Origin: Prochlorococcus marinus CUG1435
GTDB taxonomy: Bacteria > Cyanobacteriota > Cyanobacteriia > PCC-6307 > Cyanobiaceae
Assembly: GCA_017644375.1 (NCBI GenBank)
Contig: JAEPLP010000002.1
Location: 1 to 64,000, forward strand
DNA: 64,000 nucleotides
Direction of reading: 5' to 3'
Shown: piece after piece, positions 25,858-36,109 of the stretch
Numbering within the stretch: the first letter of the stretch is position 1
How the letters are laid out: every line of letters begins with the position of its first letter
Position numbers and translations under genes: made by a program
Notes under the pieces: generated by a model
Seen by the model: only the letters and a program-made list of their open reading frames with translations
What the model was told of the DNA's origin: nothing
Databases searched by the model: none

Positions 25858-26861
25858 AAAGAAGATAATGTTTTTTCAGTAGTTTCAAAATCTTTGTTAA
25901 ATGATACTCCTACCTCTTTAAGAAGTTTTCTGTCTGATTGAAAAGATGGATTTGAAGTTGTGAGTAACTCATCTCCATAAAAGATTGAATTTGCACCACA
26001 TTGAAAACATAAAATTTGGGCTTCTTTTGAAAGCTTTTCTCGCCCTGCACTTAATCTTATTTTACTTTTAGGCATAAGAATTCTTGCTGTAGCTATCATC
26101 CTTATCATTTCAATAGAATCAATTTCTTGATTATCTTCTAAACCAGTACCTTCAATAGCTACTAATGAATTTATAGGAACACTTTCAGGGTGTGGATTCA
26201 TGTTTGAAAGTACTTCCAAAAGAGATGCTCTATCGCCATTATTTTCACCCAAACCTATTATCCCTCCACAACAAACATTTATCCCTGCATTCCTTACTCT
26301 TTTTATAGTATCTAGTCTGTCTTGATAAGTTCTTGTCGTAATAATATTTTTATAATGCTCAGGACTAGTATCAAGATTGTGGTTATACGCGGTTAAGCCT
26401 GCATCAGCCAGTCTGGAAGCTTGTTCTTCTGTGAGCATCCCAGCAGTAACGCATGCTTCCATCCCTAAATCTCTTACACCTCTAACCATCTCCAACATTG
26501 CATTAAAAGATTTTCCATCTCTAATTTCTCTCCACGCCCAACCCATGCAAAACCTATCTGCACCCTCATTTTTTGCTATTTGAGCTCTTGCTAAAACCTC
26601 TTCAACTTGAAATTGTGGATGACTTTTAATTTCGCTAGTACTATAAATTGATTGGCTGCAATAAGAACAATTTTCTTCACATCCTCCAGTTTTTACGCTG
26701 AACAATGATGCTAATTGAATGTTGTATTTATTGAATTTTCTGTGTACAGTTTGTGATTCCCACATTAAATCAATCAGAGGCATATTAAGTATTTCCAATA
26801 TCTCCTCTTTGTTCCAATCGAACCTAATTTCTCTTGATAACTGATTATTGGAATTTACCAT
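25854..26861 (-). CDS. bioB: Biotin synthase
   Basis: A radical-SAM enzyme converting dethiobiotin to biotin. Cluster ligands C61, C65 and C68 ([11 protein letters not shown]), then the family segments [18 protein letters not shown] and [15 protein letters not shown], and the late [14 protein letters not shown]. 335 residues. It is 5 bases after uppS and overlaps trhO by 4 bases. No other bio gene is in the window, so its place in this cluster is not explained by pathway. Confidence 0.96.
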   Translation of the reverse strand: MVNSNNQLSREIRFDWNKEEILEILNMPLIDLMWESQTVHRKFNKYNIQLASLFSVKTGGCEENCSYCSQSIYSTSEIKSHPQFQVEEVLARAQIAKNEGADRFCMGWAWREIRDGKSFNAMLEMVRGVRDLGMEACVTAGMLTEEQASRLADAGLTAYNHNLDTSPEHYKNIITTRTYQDRLDTIKRVRNAGINVCCGGIIGLGENNGDRASLLEVLSNMNPHPESVPINSLVAIEGTGLEDNQEIDSIEMIRMIATARILMPKSKIRLSAGREKLSKEAQILCFQCGANSIFYGDELLTTSNPSFQSDRKLLKEVGVSFNKDFETTEKTLSSL

Positions 26862-26866
26862 GTTTA

Positions 26867-27670
26867 TTAAGAAGAATATTGAGAATCTTCAAAAGATTCA
26901 GTTGGTAATGATTCTATACCGCCGAAACGTCTACTCCTTGATTGGTAATCAATAATTGCTTTTAGAAATTCAAACTCATTGAAGTCTGGCCACATTACGT
27001 CAGATATGTAAATTTCTGAATAAGCTAATTGCCATAAAAGAAAATTACTAATCCTTTTTTCTCCACTAGTTCTTATTAGTAATTCTGGATCTTTTATTCC
27101 TCGAGTTAATAACTCTGAATTAAATAATTCTTCATTAACTTCATTTGGTTTTATTTCACCTGAATAAGATTTTATTGCTAGTTCTTTTGCAACTTTTACT
27201 ATTTCTTGCCTACCTCCGTAATTGACGCAAACATTCAATAAAAATTTAGTGTTGTTTTTAGTTAGAGATTCTGAACTGGAGATTATTTCTTTTAAAGTTT
27301 CTGGAAAAGGAGTTAAATCTCCAATGAATTTTATTTTTGTTGATTCTTCATGTATCTCTTTAATTTCGTTTCTCAAAACTTCGCTAAAAAGATTTATAAG
27401 GAAGTCAACCTCTTTTGTTGGTCTTGTCCAATTCTCAGTTGAAAAAGCATAAACAGTGAGTACCTTACAACCTAATTTTTTTGATGCTTTGAGAATTTCT
27501 TTTAAAACACCCACTCCTCTCTTGTGCCCATATGTACGAGGTAAACCTTTTTTAGTCGCCCATCTCCCATTCCCATCCATAATTATTGCAACATGTTCTG
27601 GAACTTTCTGCTTATCAATTCTGTTAGATAAGTCGTTATTTTTCTTGTCAATTATTTTTCCTAGACTCAT
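26867..27670 (-). CDS. uppS: Isoprenyl transferase (undecaprenyl diphosphate synthase type)
   Basis: cis-Prenyltransferase that makes long polyprenyl diphosphate, the lipid carrier for peptidoglycan. The signature [13 protein letters not shown] (26-38) carries the catalytic Asp32; STENWTRP and [20 protein letters not shown] with a following [13 protein letters not shown] are the other conserved blocks. 267 residues, normal length. The gene begins 3 bases after cdaA, joining cell-wall lipid synthesis to c-di-AMP synthesis in one unit. Confidence 0.95.
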   Translation of the reverse strand: MSLGKIIDKKNNDLSNRIDKQKVPEHVAIIMDGNGRWATKKGLPRTYGHKRGVGVLKEILKASKKLGCKVLTVYAFSTENWTRPTKEVDFLINLFSEVLRNEIKEIHEESTKIKFIGDLTPFPETLKEIISSSESLTKNNTKFLLNVCVNYGGRQEIVKVAKELAIKSYSGEIKPNEVNEELFNSELLTRGIKDPELLIRTSGEKRISNFLLWQLAYSEIYISDVMWPDFNEFEFLKAIIDYQSRSRRFGGIESLPTESFEDSQYSS

Positions 27671-27673
27671 TAG

Positions 27674-28582
27674 TTAGTCCTTTTTGTTAATAAAGATTTC
27701 TGATTTTTCTGGCTCTTTTTCATTGATATCACTAATAATGTTATCAGTAGTGTTTGTCTTTTGGGATAAAACATTTTTACTTAAAGGTGCTTTATTTGCT
27801 CCCATAGAGTTCTGATTCCCAATCAAATTAACGAGAAGTTCTTGTAACCTACTGCTGGTAATTGGCCTTTCAAGTTTACCTTGATTTGCTAATGATAACG
27901 TACCTGTCTCTTCAGAAACAACAATACATATACACCTGTCAAATCTTTCTGTAATTCCTAATGCAGCTAAATGCCTTGTTCCGTATCTACTAATTCCTTG
28001 TCTAGAGAGAGGTAGAATTACTCCGGCAGATATTATTTTGTTACCTTTAACAAGAACTGCTCCATCATGTAACGGTGTATCGGTTGCAAAAAGATTTATT
28101 AAAAGGTCCGTTGATAATTGTGCCTCAATATTTGTACCTGAATATAAGAAATCTTCAGGCCTTAAATCACTACCCAAATCTACAACTATTAAAGCACCTC
28201 TCCTATTTTGAGAAAGTTTACCTGCAGTATCAACTAACTGAGTAATGGTTGTTGATGTTGCTCTAAATTCCTTGGGTGGATTACCGAGTAATACAGCTAA
28301 TCTCCCAGTACCTAATAATTCCATTAATCTTCTTAGCTCTCCTTGCCAAAGAATTGCTAAAGAGAGAGAGCAAGCTAGAACAACAGCATCAATTAATTTT
28401 GATGTTAACGGAAGATATGCATATCTCTGAATAAACCATGCTGAGGAAACTAAAAACAAATATCCTCTTAACAGCCATAATGTCCTCTGTTCTTTTACTC
28501 TAGAAAATAATAAAAGGCCGAAACCAACAGCAAATAATACATCTAATAATAGTTTTAAATTTATTAACCCCCAGAAATTCAC
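27674..28582 (-). CDS. cdaA: Diadenylate cyclase CdaA
   Basis: 302 residues: three hydrophobic helices (about 5-85) followed by a DAC domain (about 95-245). The domain has the motif DGA (173-175, TPLHDGAVLV) and, in place of the usual RHR, RHL (203-205, YGTRHLAALGITERF). It makes cyclic di-AMP from two ATP at the membrane; in cyanobacteria c-di-AMP is linked to osmotic and dark survival. The start is GTG; the overlapping ATG runs straight into TGA. It lies 28 bases after lysA and 3 before uppS. The C-terminal tail (about 255-302) is acidic and poorly ordered. Confidence 0.93.
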   Translation of the reverse strand: MNFWGLINLKLLLDVLFAVGFGLLLFSRVKEQRTLWLLRGYLFLVSSAWFIQRYAYLPLTSKLIDAVVLACSLSLAILWQGELRRLMELLGTGRLAVLLGNPPKEFRATSTTITQLVDTAGKLSQNRRGALIVVDLGSDLRPEDFLYSGTNIEAQLSTDLLINLFATDTPLHDGAVLVKGNKIISAGVILPLSRQGISRYGTRHLAALGITERFDRCICIVVSEETGTLSLANQGKLERPITSSRLQELLVNLIGNQNSMGANKAPLSKNVLSQKTNTTDNIISDINEKEPEKSEIFINKKD

Positions 28583-28610
28583 ATTAAAAACAAAATTAAT
28601 TTAAATGTAC

Positions 28611-29984
28611 CTAATTTTGTTTGATAAAGCGATCAGGTAATACATCATATTTTAAAAGATCAAATGGACTTTCTCTTTTTTGAATAATTTCTGCCTCTCC
28701 ATCTTTAACTAATAGAGCAGCAGGTCTTGGAATTCTGTTGTAGTTAGAACTCATTGAATTATTGTATGCACCAGTACCAAAAACACATATAAGATCTCCT
28801 GCTTTACAATCTGCTAGTTCAATTTCCTTGAACAATACATCTCCCGATTCGCAGTGCTTACCAGCAATAGTATATTTATTTTTGGAATTAATATTTAATG
28901 GATTACTTACTAAACATGCAGAATAATTTGATTGATATGTAATTGGTCTTGGATTATCGCTCATCCCACCATCAACAGATAAATATGTTCTGATACCAGG
29001 AATTTCTTTAAAAGCCCCAATTTTGTAAATGGTTATACCTGCTGTAGATACTATTGATCTACCAGGTTCGCACATTAAAGTAGGAAAATCTAGGTTGTTT
29101 TTTTTACAAGCTTTAACAACAGAAGAAGAAATTGTTTTTACCCATTCATCAATTGAAGGGGGATCATCACTTTCGGTATACTTGATACCTAAGCCTCCAC
29201 CAACATTCAGTTCCTCGATATTATGACCAAATTTTTTGGCGTCTAAAATTACCCTTACCATTATTTCTCCAAGATCTTTATGAGGGTCTAGTTCAAAAAT
29301 CTGTGAACCAATATGAGCATGTAATCCTTTTAATTTTAGATTTTTTGTATTTCTGATTCTGCGAAATAGAGTATTTAAACATTCTAACCCGAAACCAAAT
29401 TTGCTATCAAATGATCCAGTTCTTATGTATTCATGTGTGTGGCATTCTATCCCAGGAGTAAAGCGAATCATTATTTCTAAATCACGATTAATTGAATTTG
29501 AGAGTTCATCTAATCTTTCTAAGTCATAATCATTATCAACAATTACCTTAATATTATTTCTAACTGCAAACTCTATTTCTTTATCTGATTTATTGTTCCC
29601 GTGAAAAACAATTTTCTCATTTGGAACACCACCCTTAAGAGCTGTCAATAGTTCTCCTTCCGAAACTGCATCAAGTCCTAAGCCTTCTGAGGAAACAAGA
29701 TTGCTCATGAATATTGAACTATTCGCTTTGGAGGCATATATAGGTAGTGATTTTCCTGGGTAGTATTTCTCTAAAGCTTTTTTGTAAGCTCTACAAGAGT
29801 TTCTTAAAGTGATTTCATCCAAAATGTAGAGAGGGGAATCATAATTTTTTACTAATTCTTGAATAGAACATCCACCAACAAATAATTTTCCATCTTCTCC
29901 AATAGATGTAGTGATAGGTACTATATTTTTATTAGGACTTTCTCGGTCAATCTTTTGTTTTAAAAAGGATTTTTTTTCTTTCAT
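28611..29984 (-). CDS. lysA: Diaminopimelate decarboxylase
   Basis: PLP enzyme for the last step of lysine synthesis. PLP-binding Lys86 in PIYASKANSS, the barrel motif HIGSQIFEL, the phosphate-binding GGGLGIKY, and the C-terminal catalytic Cys in KHCESGDVLF. 457 residues with an N-terminal tail of about 25 unconserved residues. Start ATG is preceded by the 85-base divergent gap to rimI. It heads the minus-strand cluster and consumes diaminopimelate, which is also a peptidoglycan precursor. Confidence 0.96.
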   Translation of the reverse strand: MKEKKSFLKQKIDRESPNKNIVPITTSIGEDGKLFVGGCSIQELVKNYDSPLYILDEITLRNSCRAYKKALEKYYPGKSLPIYASKANSSIFMSNLVSSEGLGLDAVSEGELLTALKGGVPNEKIVFHGNNKSDKEIEFAVRNNIKVIVDNDYDLERLDELSNSINRDLEIMIRFTPGIECHTHEYIRTGSFDSKFGFGLECLNTLFRRIRNTKNLKLKGLHAHIGSQIFELDPHKDLGEIMVRVILDAKKFGHNIEELNVGGGLGIKYTESDDPPSIDEWVKTISSSVVKACKKNNLDFPTLMCEPGRSIVSTAGITIYKIGAFKEIPGIRTYLSVDGGMSDNPRPITYQSNYSACLVSNPLNINSKNKYTIAGKHCESGDVLFKEIELADCKAGDLICVFGTGAYNNSMSSNYNRIPRPAALLVKDGEAEIIQKRESPFDLLKYDVLPDRFIKQN

Positions 29985-30069
29985 GAGAGAATCTTTAATG
30001 AAGTTATTCTAAAAGTGTAATGTCTTTATAATGACTTTAATTTCAAATTTTTTGAGTATTTTTTATTAA

Positions 30070-30510
30070 ATGATATCCATTAAACAAATAAATGAGAAAG
30101 ATATTGATTTATGTTATGAATTAGATTCAAAAACAATTTCATTGTGGAGTAGAGACCAATGGACAAATGAATTAAAAAAAGAAGGTGTAAAGATCTTTGG
30201 TTTATTACTTTCAAATTTAACAGTAGGAATATGCGTATTTCATGTAATTCTAGATGAAGCTCAAATAAATTTTTTTGTAATCAATCAAAAATATAGAAAA
30301 AAAGGTTTTGGTACCTACCTGATGAACTATCTAATTAAAGAATGTGAAAAACTAAAATTAAAAAAATTATTTTTAGAAGTGTCTCATACTAATTTCACAG
30401 CTGAAAAATTCTATAGTCATTTTGATTTTTCCACTGTGGGGATTAGAAAAAATTATTATAAAGACGGTTCAGATGCTCTATTAAAAGAAAAAAAATTAAC
30501 AACTAAATAA
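30070..30510 (+). CDS. rimI: GNAT acetyltransferase, probable ribosomal-protein-alanine acetyltransferase
   Basis: 146 residues of the GNAT fold. It has LWSRDQWTNEL near the N terminus, typical of RimI, the acetyl-CoA pyrophosphate loop QKYRKKGFGTYLM (Q/R-x-x-G-x-G/A type), and the late LEVSHTNFTAEKFYSHFDF that fits the RimI pattern with aromatic residues. RimI acetylates ribosomal protein S18, though other N-terminal substrates are possible. Confidence 0.85.
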   Translation: MISIKQINEKDIDLCYELDSKTISLWSRDQWTNELKKEGVKIFGLLLSNLTVGICVFHVILDEAQINFFVINQKYRKKGFGTYLMNYLIKECEKLKLKKLFLEVSHTNFTAEKFYSHFDFSTVGIRKNYYKDGSDALLKEKKLTTK

Positions 30511-30645
30511 TTTAAAAAATTAATTGTTCGGATAACCAGAATGCTTGAAATTACTCTAATTTATTGCTATATCACTAAAAAATATAAAATTTAAACAATA
30601 AAATATATTTTTGGGTATTCACAAAAGCTCATTCTGAACACAAAA

Positions 30646-30674
30646 TTGACATATTACTGGTAGGTTATTAATAG
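30646..30674 (+). promoter_or_regulatory. Candidate clpC promoter
   Basis: TTGACA (30646-30651), a 17-base spacer, and TAATAG (30669-30674). Start of transcription would fall about 7 bases before the clpC ATG, and no Shine-Dalgarno sequence lies between, so the message would be nearly leaderless if this promoter is used. Confidence 0.4.
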
Positions 30675-30687
30675 ATTTAATCTTCTA

Positions 30688-33216
30688 ATGTTCGAAAGAT
30701 TTACAGAAAAGGCTATAAAAGTCATTATGCTTGCTCAAGAGGAAGCTAGAAGACTTGGTCATAATTTTGTTGGGACAGAACAAATTCTATTAGGTTTAAT
30801 TGGAGAGGGTACGGGTGTTGCAGCGAAGGTTCTTAAATCACTAGGAGTTAATTTAAAAGATTCAAGAATAGAGGTAGAAAAGATAATTGGTAGAGGTTCA
30901 GGTTTTGTAGCTGTAGAAATACCTTTTACACCACGTGCTAAGAGAGTATTAGAGCTTTCTCTCGAAGAAGCCCGTCAATTGGGTCACAACTATATAGGAA
31001 CTGAACATCTATTACTTGGTTTAATTAGAGAAGGTGAGGGTGTAGCCGCAAGAGTTCTAGAAAATCTTAGTATTGATCTTACCAAAGTAAGAACACAGGT
31101 TATAAGAATGTTAGGCGAAACAGCCGAGGTTGGCAGTGGAGCTAATACTAGTAAGGGTAATTTAAAAACAGCTACTCTCGATGAATTTGGAACAAATTTA
31201 ACAAAGTTAGCTAGTGAATCAAAACTAGATCCTGTTGTTGGCCGTTATGAAGAGATAGATCGCGTAGTTCAAATATTAGGAAGGAGGACTAAAAACAATC
31301 CTGTTCTTATCGGAGAACCAGGTGTAGGTAAAACAGCGATTGCAGAGGGTTTAGCTCAAAGAATTCAGCTAGGGGATATTCCAGATATCCTTGAAGATAA
31401 AAGAGTCTTAACTCTTGATATCGGGCTTTTAGTCGCTGGAACTAAATATAGGGGCGAATTTGAAGAGAGATTAAAAAAGATAATGGAAGAAATCAAATCT
31501 GCTGGTAATGTAATACTTGTGATAGATGAAGTTCATACTCTGATTGGGGCTGGAGCTGCTGAAGGAGCTATAGACGCAGCAAATATCTTAAAGCCAGCAT
31601 TAGCTAGAGGAGAATTGCAATGTATTGGAGCTACAACACTTGACGAATACAGAAAGCATATTGAAAGAGATGCTGCTCTAGAGAGAAGATTCCAACCAGT
31701 AATGGTTGGGGAACCATCTATCGAAGATACAATCGAAATTTTAAAAGGTCTTCGGGAACGTTATGAACAACATCATCGCCTTAAAATTACGGATGATGCT
31801 CTAGAAGCTGCAGCTCACCTAGGGGATCGATATATATCTGATAGGTTTTTGCCTGATAAAGCTATCGACCTTATCGATGAAGCAGGGAGTAGAGTTCGTC
31901 TAATTAACTCTAAACTTCCACCTGAAGCGAAACAAATAGATAAAGAACTAAGACAAATTCAAAAACAAAAAGAAGAATCTGTAAGGGATCAAAATTTCGA
32001 TCAAGCTGGCCAATTAAGAGAAAAGGAGATTGAATTGTCTGCCAAAATTAAAGAGGTACTTGAAAATAAAAAAGAATCTACGACCGAAGATGAGACTAAT
32101 ACTGAACCAAACTTAGCAAAAAGTGATTCAAAACTTTTACAAAACCCTATGGTTAGTGAAGAGGACGTGGCCCATATTGTTGCATCATGGACCGGTGTAC
32201 CTGTACAAAAATTAACTGAAACCGAATCAGTCAAACTTCTAAATATGGAGGAAACACTTCACCAAAGGTTAATTGGACAAGATGAAGCTGTAAAAGCTGT
32301 TTCTAGAGCCATCAGAAGAGCAAGAGTTGGTTTAAAGAATCCTAATAGGCCTATTGCAAGTTTTATTTTTTCAGGTCCTACTGGTGTAGGTAAAACTGAA
32401 TTAACTAAGTCATTAGCCTCATATTTCTTTGGTAGTGAAGAAGCAATGATCAGATTAGATATGTCAGAATTTATGGAAAGACATACAGTAAGCAAACTTA
32501 TAGGTTCTCCTCCAGGATATGTTGGTTTTAATGAAGGTGGTCAACTTACAGAAGCAGTCAGAAGAAGACCTTATACAGTGGTTCTATTTGATGAAGTTGA
32601 GAAAGCTCATCCAGACGTATTTAATTTATTATTGCAACTTCTTGAAGACGGCAGATTAACAGATTCCAAAGGTAGAACTGTCGACTTTAAAAATACTTTG
32701 CTAATAATGACTTCTAATATTGGTTCAAAAGTAATTGAAAAAGGTGGAGGCGGACTAGGATTCGAGTTCTCTGGTGACTCTGTTGAAGATAGTCAATACA
32801 ATAGAATTAAGTCATTAGTTAATGAAGAACTAAAGCAATATTTCAGACCTGAATTTCTAAATAGACTTGATGAAATTATTGTTTTCAGACAACTATCTAA
32901 AAACGAGGTTAAAGAAATTGCTGAAATAATGTTGCAAGAGGTTTTTGCAAGATTACAGGATAAAGGTATTAAATTAAGCGTAACTGATGCTTTCAAGGAA
33001 AGACTTGTTGAAGAAGGATATAATCCTTCTTATGGAGCAAGACCCTTAAGAAGAGCTGTCATGCGCTTGTTAGAAGATAGTTTAGCTGAAGAAGTTCTTT
33101 CTGGAAGGATAAAGGATGGAGATAATGCTTTAGTTGATATTGATGATAATAAAAAAGTTACGATTAATATTTCATCTGAAGAATCTCCTCAAGAGCTAGC
33201 GAGCGCTAACTTCTGA
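30688..33216 (+). CDS. clpC: ATP-dependent Clp protease ATP-binding subunit ClpC
   Basis: 842-residue HSP100 unfoldase. Two N-terminal Clp repeats (about 3-145) start [19 protein letters not shown]. First ATPase: Walker [11 protein letters not shown] (about 210) and DEVHTL. A UVR-like coiled segment (about 415-455, [17 protein letters not shown]) is diagnostic for ClpC. Second ATPase: [10 protein letters not shown] (about 566) with [14 protein letters not shown]. It feeds ClpP/ClpR protease and is an essential class of chaperone in cyanobacteria. Acidic Asn/Thr/Glu-rich linker near 455-478. Confidence 0.98.
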   Translation: MFERFTEKAIKVIMLAQEEARRLGHNFVGTEQILLGLIGEGTGVAAKVLKSLGVNLKDSRIEVEKIIGRGSGFVAVEIPFTPRAKRVLELSLEEARQLGHNYIGTEHLLLGLIREGEGVAARVLENLSIDLTKVRTQVIRMLGETAEVGSGANTSKGNLKTATLDEFGTNLTKLASESKLDPVVGRYEEIDRVVQILGRRTKNNPVLIGEPGVGKTAIAEGLAQRIQLGDIPDILEDKRVLTLDIGLLVAGTKYRGEFEERLKKIMEEIKSAGNVILVIDEVHTLIGAGAAEGAIDAANILKPALARGELQCIGATTLDEYRKHIERDAALERRFQPVMVGEPSIEDTIEILKGLRERYEQHHRLKITDDALEAAAHLGDRYISDRFLPDKAIDLIDEAGSRVRLINSKLPPEAKQIDKELRQIQKQKEESVRDQNFDQAGQLREKEIELSAKIKEVLENKKESTTEDETNTEPNLAKSDSKLLQNPMVSEEDVAHIVASWTGVPVQKLTETESVKLLNMEETLHQRLIGQDEAVKAVSRAIRRARVGLKNPNRPIASFIFSGPTGVGKTELTKSLASYFFGSEEAMIRLDMSEFMERHTVSKLIGSPPGYVGFNEGGQLTEAVRRRPYTVVLFDEVEKAHPDVFNLLLQLLEDGRLTDSKGRTVDFKNTLLIMTSNIGSKVIEKGGGGLGFEFSGDSVEDSQYNRIKSLVNEELKQYFRPEFLNRLDEIIVFRQLSKNEVKEIAEIMLQEVFARLQDKGIKLSVTDAFKERLVEEGYNPSYGARPLRRAVMRLLEDSLAEEVLSGRIKDGDNALVDIDDNKKVTINISSEESPQELASANF

Positions 33217-33231
33217 TCATCTATAATAAAT

Positions 33232-34323
33232 ATGCAGTCAATCTCTCCAGAAACTATATTTAGGGGAAATTATGCTTGGCAAGAATCTTTACCTCAAATC
33301 ACTAAATTAACTAAAAGTCCATTAATTTTAGGTAGAAGTATTCATACGAATATTTTGAGAAATAAAATTTTCAATGATTTAAAAAATCAAAACCTCAATG
33401 TTAGTTTTGCTAATTTGAAATTTGATTGCTGTTATGAAGACATTTCAAGAGTAAAGAATATTATTTTAAAAAATAATCATGATTCAGTTATCGCAGCTGG
33501 GGGAGGCAAAGTTTTAGATTCTGGGAAATATATAGCCGAGTGTCTTAATATTCCTTGCATTACAGTTCCTCTTAGTGCCTCTACATGTGCAGGTTGGACA
33601 GCCTTGTCAAATATTTATACAAAAGATGGGCAATTCATAAAGGATGTTGCATTAGGATCTTGTCCAAAAATCCTTGTTTATGATCATAAATTTATTCAAA
33701 CAGCTCCATCTAGAACACTTGCTAGTGGCATAGCGGATGCTTTAGCAAAATGGTATGAATCTTCACTTACAAGTTCAACAATAGATGATGGTCTTGTGCA
33801 ACAAGCGATTCAGATATCAAGAGTTTTAAGAGATCAACTTTTAATAGAAGGAGAAAAAGCATTTAATGGTCCATTTGAAAATAATTCTTCTTGGAGAAAT
33901 ACTGTAGAAGCTTGTGGACTTACAGCTGGATTAGTAGGCGGTATTGGTGGAGAAAAGTGTAGGACTGCTGCTGCACATGCTTTTCATAATGCAATTACTC
34001 AGATAATTACCACAAAGAAATTCTTACATGGTGAGATCGTTGGGGTTGGATTATTATTGCAATTAAGACTAGAAGAAATGAAAAATAATAATAAATTAGC
34101 TGAGCAATCAATTAAACAATTGTTGTTACTTATGAAACAATTGAATTTGCCAACTACTATTGCACAACTTGGAATAAATGTTTTTGAAGATAATAATTTA
34201 GAGAAAATTGCTGATTTTACTTGTCGAGACAAATCTGAGATCCACTTTTTGCCTTTTGAAATTCATAAACATGAAGTAATAGAAGTTATTGCGAATTTTG
34301 AAAAACAAAAAATAAGAATTTAA
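33232..34323 (+). CDS. Iron/zinc-containing alcohol dehydrogenase, glycerol dehydrogenase-like
   Basis: 363 residues of the GldA family. NAD-binding AAGGGKVLDSGKY, CITVPLSASTCAGWTALS, and metal ligands Asp in ASGIADALAKWYE, His in AAAHAFHNAI and His in KFLHGEIVGVG are all present. Family members oxidise glycerol or related polyols with NAD; the natural substrate in cyanobacteria is not known. It sits 15 bases after clpC and 7 before a hydrolase gene, so these three may be read together. Confidence 0.85.
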   Translation: MQSISPETIFRGNYAWQESLPQITKLTKSPLILGRSIHTNILRNKIFNDLKNQNLNVSFANLKFDCCYEDISRVKNIILKNNHDSVIAAGGGKVLDSGKYIAECLNIPCITVPLSASTCAGWTALSNIYTKDGQFIKDVALGSCPKILVYDHKFIQTAPSRTLASGIADALAKWYESSLTSSTIDDGLVQQAIQISRVLRDQLLIEGEKAFNGPFENNSSWRNTVEACGLTAGLVGGIGGEKCRTAAAHAFHNAITQIITTKKFLHGEIVGVGLLLQLRLEEMKNNNKLAEQSIKQLLLLMKQLNLPTTIAQLGINVFEDNNLEKIADFTCRDKSEIHFLPFEIHKHEVIEVIANFEKQKIRI

Positions 34324-34330
34324 ATACTTT

Positions 34331-35230
34331 TTGACTAAATCCCATTTCGAACAACTTAGTGATATAAATATTCGTTTTTTTGAGAATGCCAAAAATTCTT
34401 TATTAGACCCTTCAGGTCTTCATATGGCAAATGATGTTCAATGGATCAAACTCAGTGAAAACTGGAACTCTTTAAAATTCCCTGTGGTTATTGGAGGAAG
34501 AGGTCAACCTATACTTCTCCTCCATGGATTTGATAGTAGTTTTCTAGAGTTTAGGAGAATATATCAATCATTAAAAAGAAATTTCCAAGTTATTATCCCT
34601 GATCTATTGGGGTTTGGTTTTAGTCCTAGGTGCGCAACAAATGAATATAATCCTTCTAAAATAATTTCATATTTAATTGATCTTCTTCAGACCTTACAAA
34701 TATCAAAAAATCTAAAAATTGTTGGTGCCTCTATGGGAGGCTCAACTGCCTTAAAACTTTCTTTTGAAATGCCTGATTCTATTGATAAAATTGTCCTTTT
34801 ATCTCCCGCAGGATTATTTGGACAACCTAAGAGTATCCCTTTCCCTCTTAACCAAATAGGGGCCTCATTTCTAGGATTGCAGAAGGTCAGAAAAAGTCTT
34901 TGTAGGCAAGCATTTGCCTTCCCAGATGAATGTGTTGGTGAAAAGGAAGAGCAAATTGCTTCAATTCATTTAGGTTGTAAAGGATGGCGGAACTCACTAG
35001 CGTCATTTGCAAAAAGTGGAGGGTTTGCTGGAACACAGAAATATATTCAAAATATCCCAATCAAAGCACTATGTGGAGAAAATGATCGCATTCTTGGAAA
35101 ACAAGAAATTAAAAATATAAGAAAAATTGATAAATTAAATTTTATAGGATTGCAAAATTGTGGTCATCTACCTCATGTAGATTTACCGTCATTATCTAGT
35201 AAAATAATTGAGGATTATTTTTTGGAATAA
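34331..35230 (+). CDS. Alpha/beta hydrolase
   Basis: 299 residues with the fold signs PILLLHGFDSSFLEFR (oxyanion loop), nucleophile motif GASMGG (VGASMGGSTALKL), acid in CGENDRIL and the terminal His in NCGHLPHVD. Substrate unknown. The TTG start at 34331 lies 7 bases after the upstream stop; no ATG in frame precedes the core, so the start is likely but unproven. Convergent with cdsA, 12 bases apart. Confidence 0.88.
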   Translation: MTKSHFEQLSDINIRFFENAKNSLLDPSGLHMANDVQWIKLSENWNSLKFPVVIGGRGQPILLLHGFDSSFLEFRRIYQSLKRNFQVIIPDLLGFGFSPRCATNEYNPSKIISYLIDLLQTLQISKNLKIVGASMGGSTALKLSFEMPDSIDKIVLLSPAGLFGQPKSIPFPLNQIGASFLGLQKVRKSLCRQAFAFPDECVGEKEEQIASIHLGCKGWRNSLASFAKSGGFAGTQKYIQNIPIKALCGENDRILGKQEIKNIRKIDKLNFIGLQNCGHLPHVDLPSLSSKIIEDYFLE

Positions 35231-35242
35231 AGACTTTCATAA

Positions 35243-36100
35243 TTAATTTAGATACTTAAAAATTATAAAAATGTAATACAAAACAGATGGTGTAAAAATG
35301 TAGCTGTCAATTCTGTCAAGAATGCCTCCATGTCCTGGTAAAAAAGTTCCCGAATCTTTTATTTTTGCATCTCTCTTCATCATTGATTCAATTAAATCTC
35401 CAACTAATGCCATAAGAGAAATTAAAATTCCATATAAAATTCCAACTAATATTGGATTTTCCCAATTAAGTAAATATGAAAAAAATATCGCTAATAAAAT
35501 TGAACATGATATTCCTCCAATTAAACCTTCTATTGTTTTGCCCGGAGATATTGGAGAAAGAGATTTTTTACCAAATTTCTTACCAACGAAATAAGAACCA
35601 ATATCACTAGCTACAATTAAAAAACAAGAGGTCAAAGTTAAATGAAGACCACTAGTATTAGATAAGTTTTCAAACGAAATAAAACCTTGATTTGAATTTA
35701 TTATGACTGAATCTAATCCCCTTAACTTAATCCAGTAACTAGGTAAAAAACCTAAATAGAATAAACCAAATATAGAAGCTGCAATATCGGAAATTGTTCC
35801 AGGCTTTGGTTGCAAAAGTAACCAAGTGCATATTACAACTGAACACATAGGCAGTATTGAATTTGTTATTTCTCCTTGAATCAAACCTATAGTCTCAAGA
35901 TAAGTGGAAATTATAATAACGATAGATGAAAATAATGTGGTTTTAGTAGCTGGCTTTATTCCTTTAAATTCAGCCATCCTAAAAAATTCTAATAATGCTA
36001 AATAAGTAAGCAAGGTTGTTGCTAAGGTAAAAAACCATCCTCCTAACAAAACAACAATTAAACCAAATATTCCTATGAGTAATCCGCTTCTCAATCTCAT
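35243..36100 (-). CDS. cdsA: Phosphatidate cytidylyltransferase
   Basis: 285 residues with about seven or eight membrane helices. The CDS signature is complete near the C terminus: [19 protein letters not shown] then [17 protein letters not shown]. It makes CDP-diacylglycerol from phosphatidate, which the plsC product at 7.4 kb supplies, for phosphatidylglycerol, a needed lipid of photosystems. Start ATG, 9 bases after the upstream decarboxylase gene. Confidence 0.95.
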   Translation of the reverse strand: MRLRSGLLIGIFGLIVVLLGGWFFTLATTLLTYLALLEFFRMAEFKGIKPATKTTLFSSIVIIISTYLETIGLIQGEITNSILPMCSVVICTWLLLQPKPGTISDIAASIFGLFYLGFLPSYWIKLRGLDSVIINSNQGFISFENLSNTSGLHLTLTSCFLIVASDIGSYFVGKKFGKKSLSPISPGKTIEGLIGGISCSILLAIFFSYLLNWENPILVGILYGILISLMALVGDLIESMMKRDAKIKDSGTFLPGHGGILDRIDSYIFTPSVLYYIFIIFKYLN

Positions 36101-36109
36101 ATTAAATTT

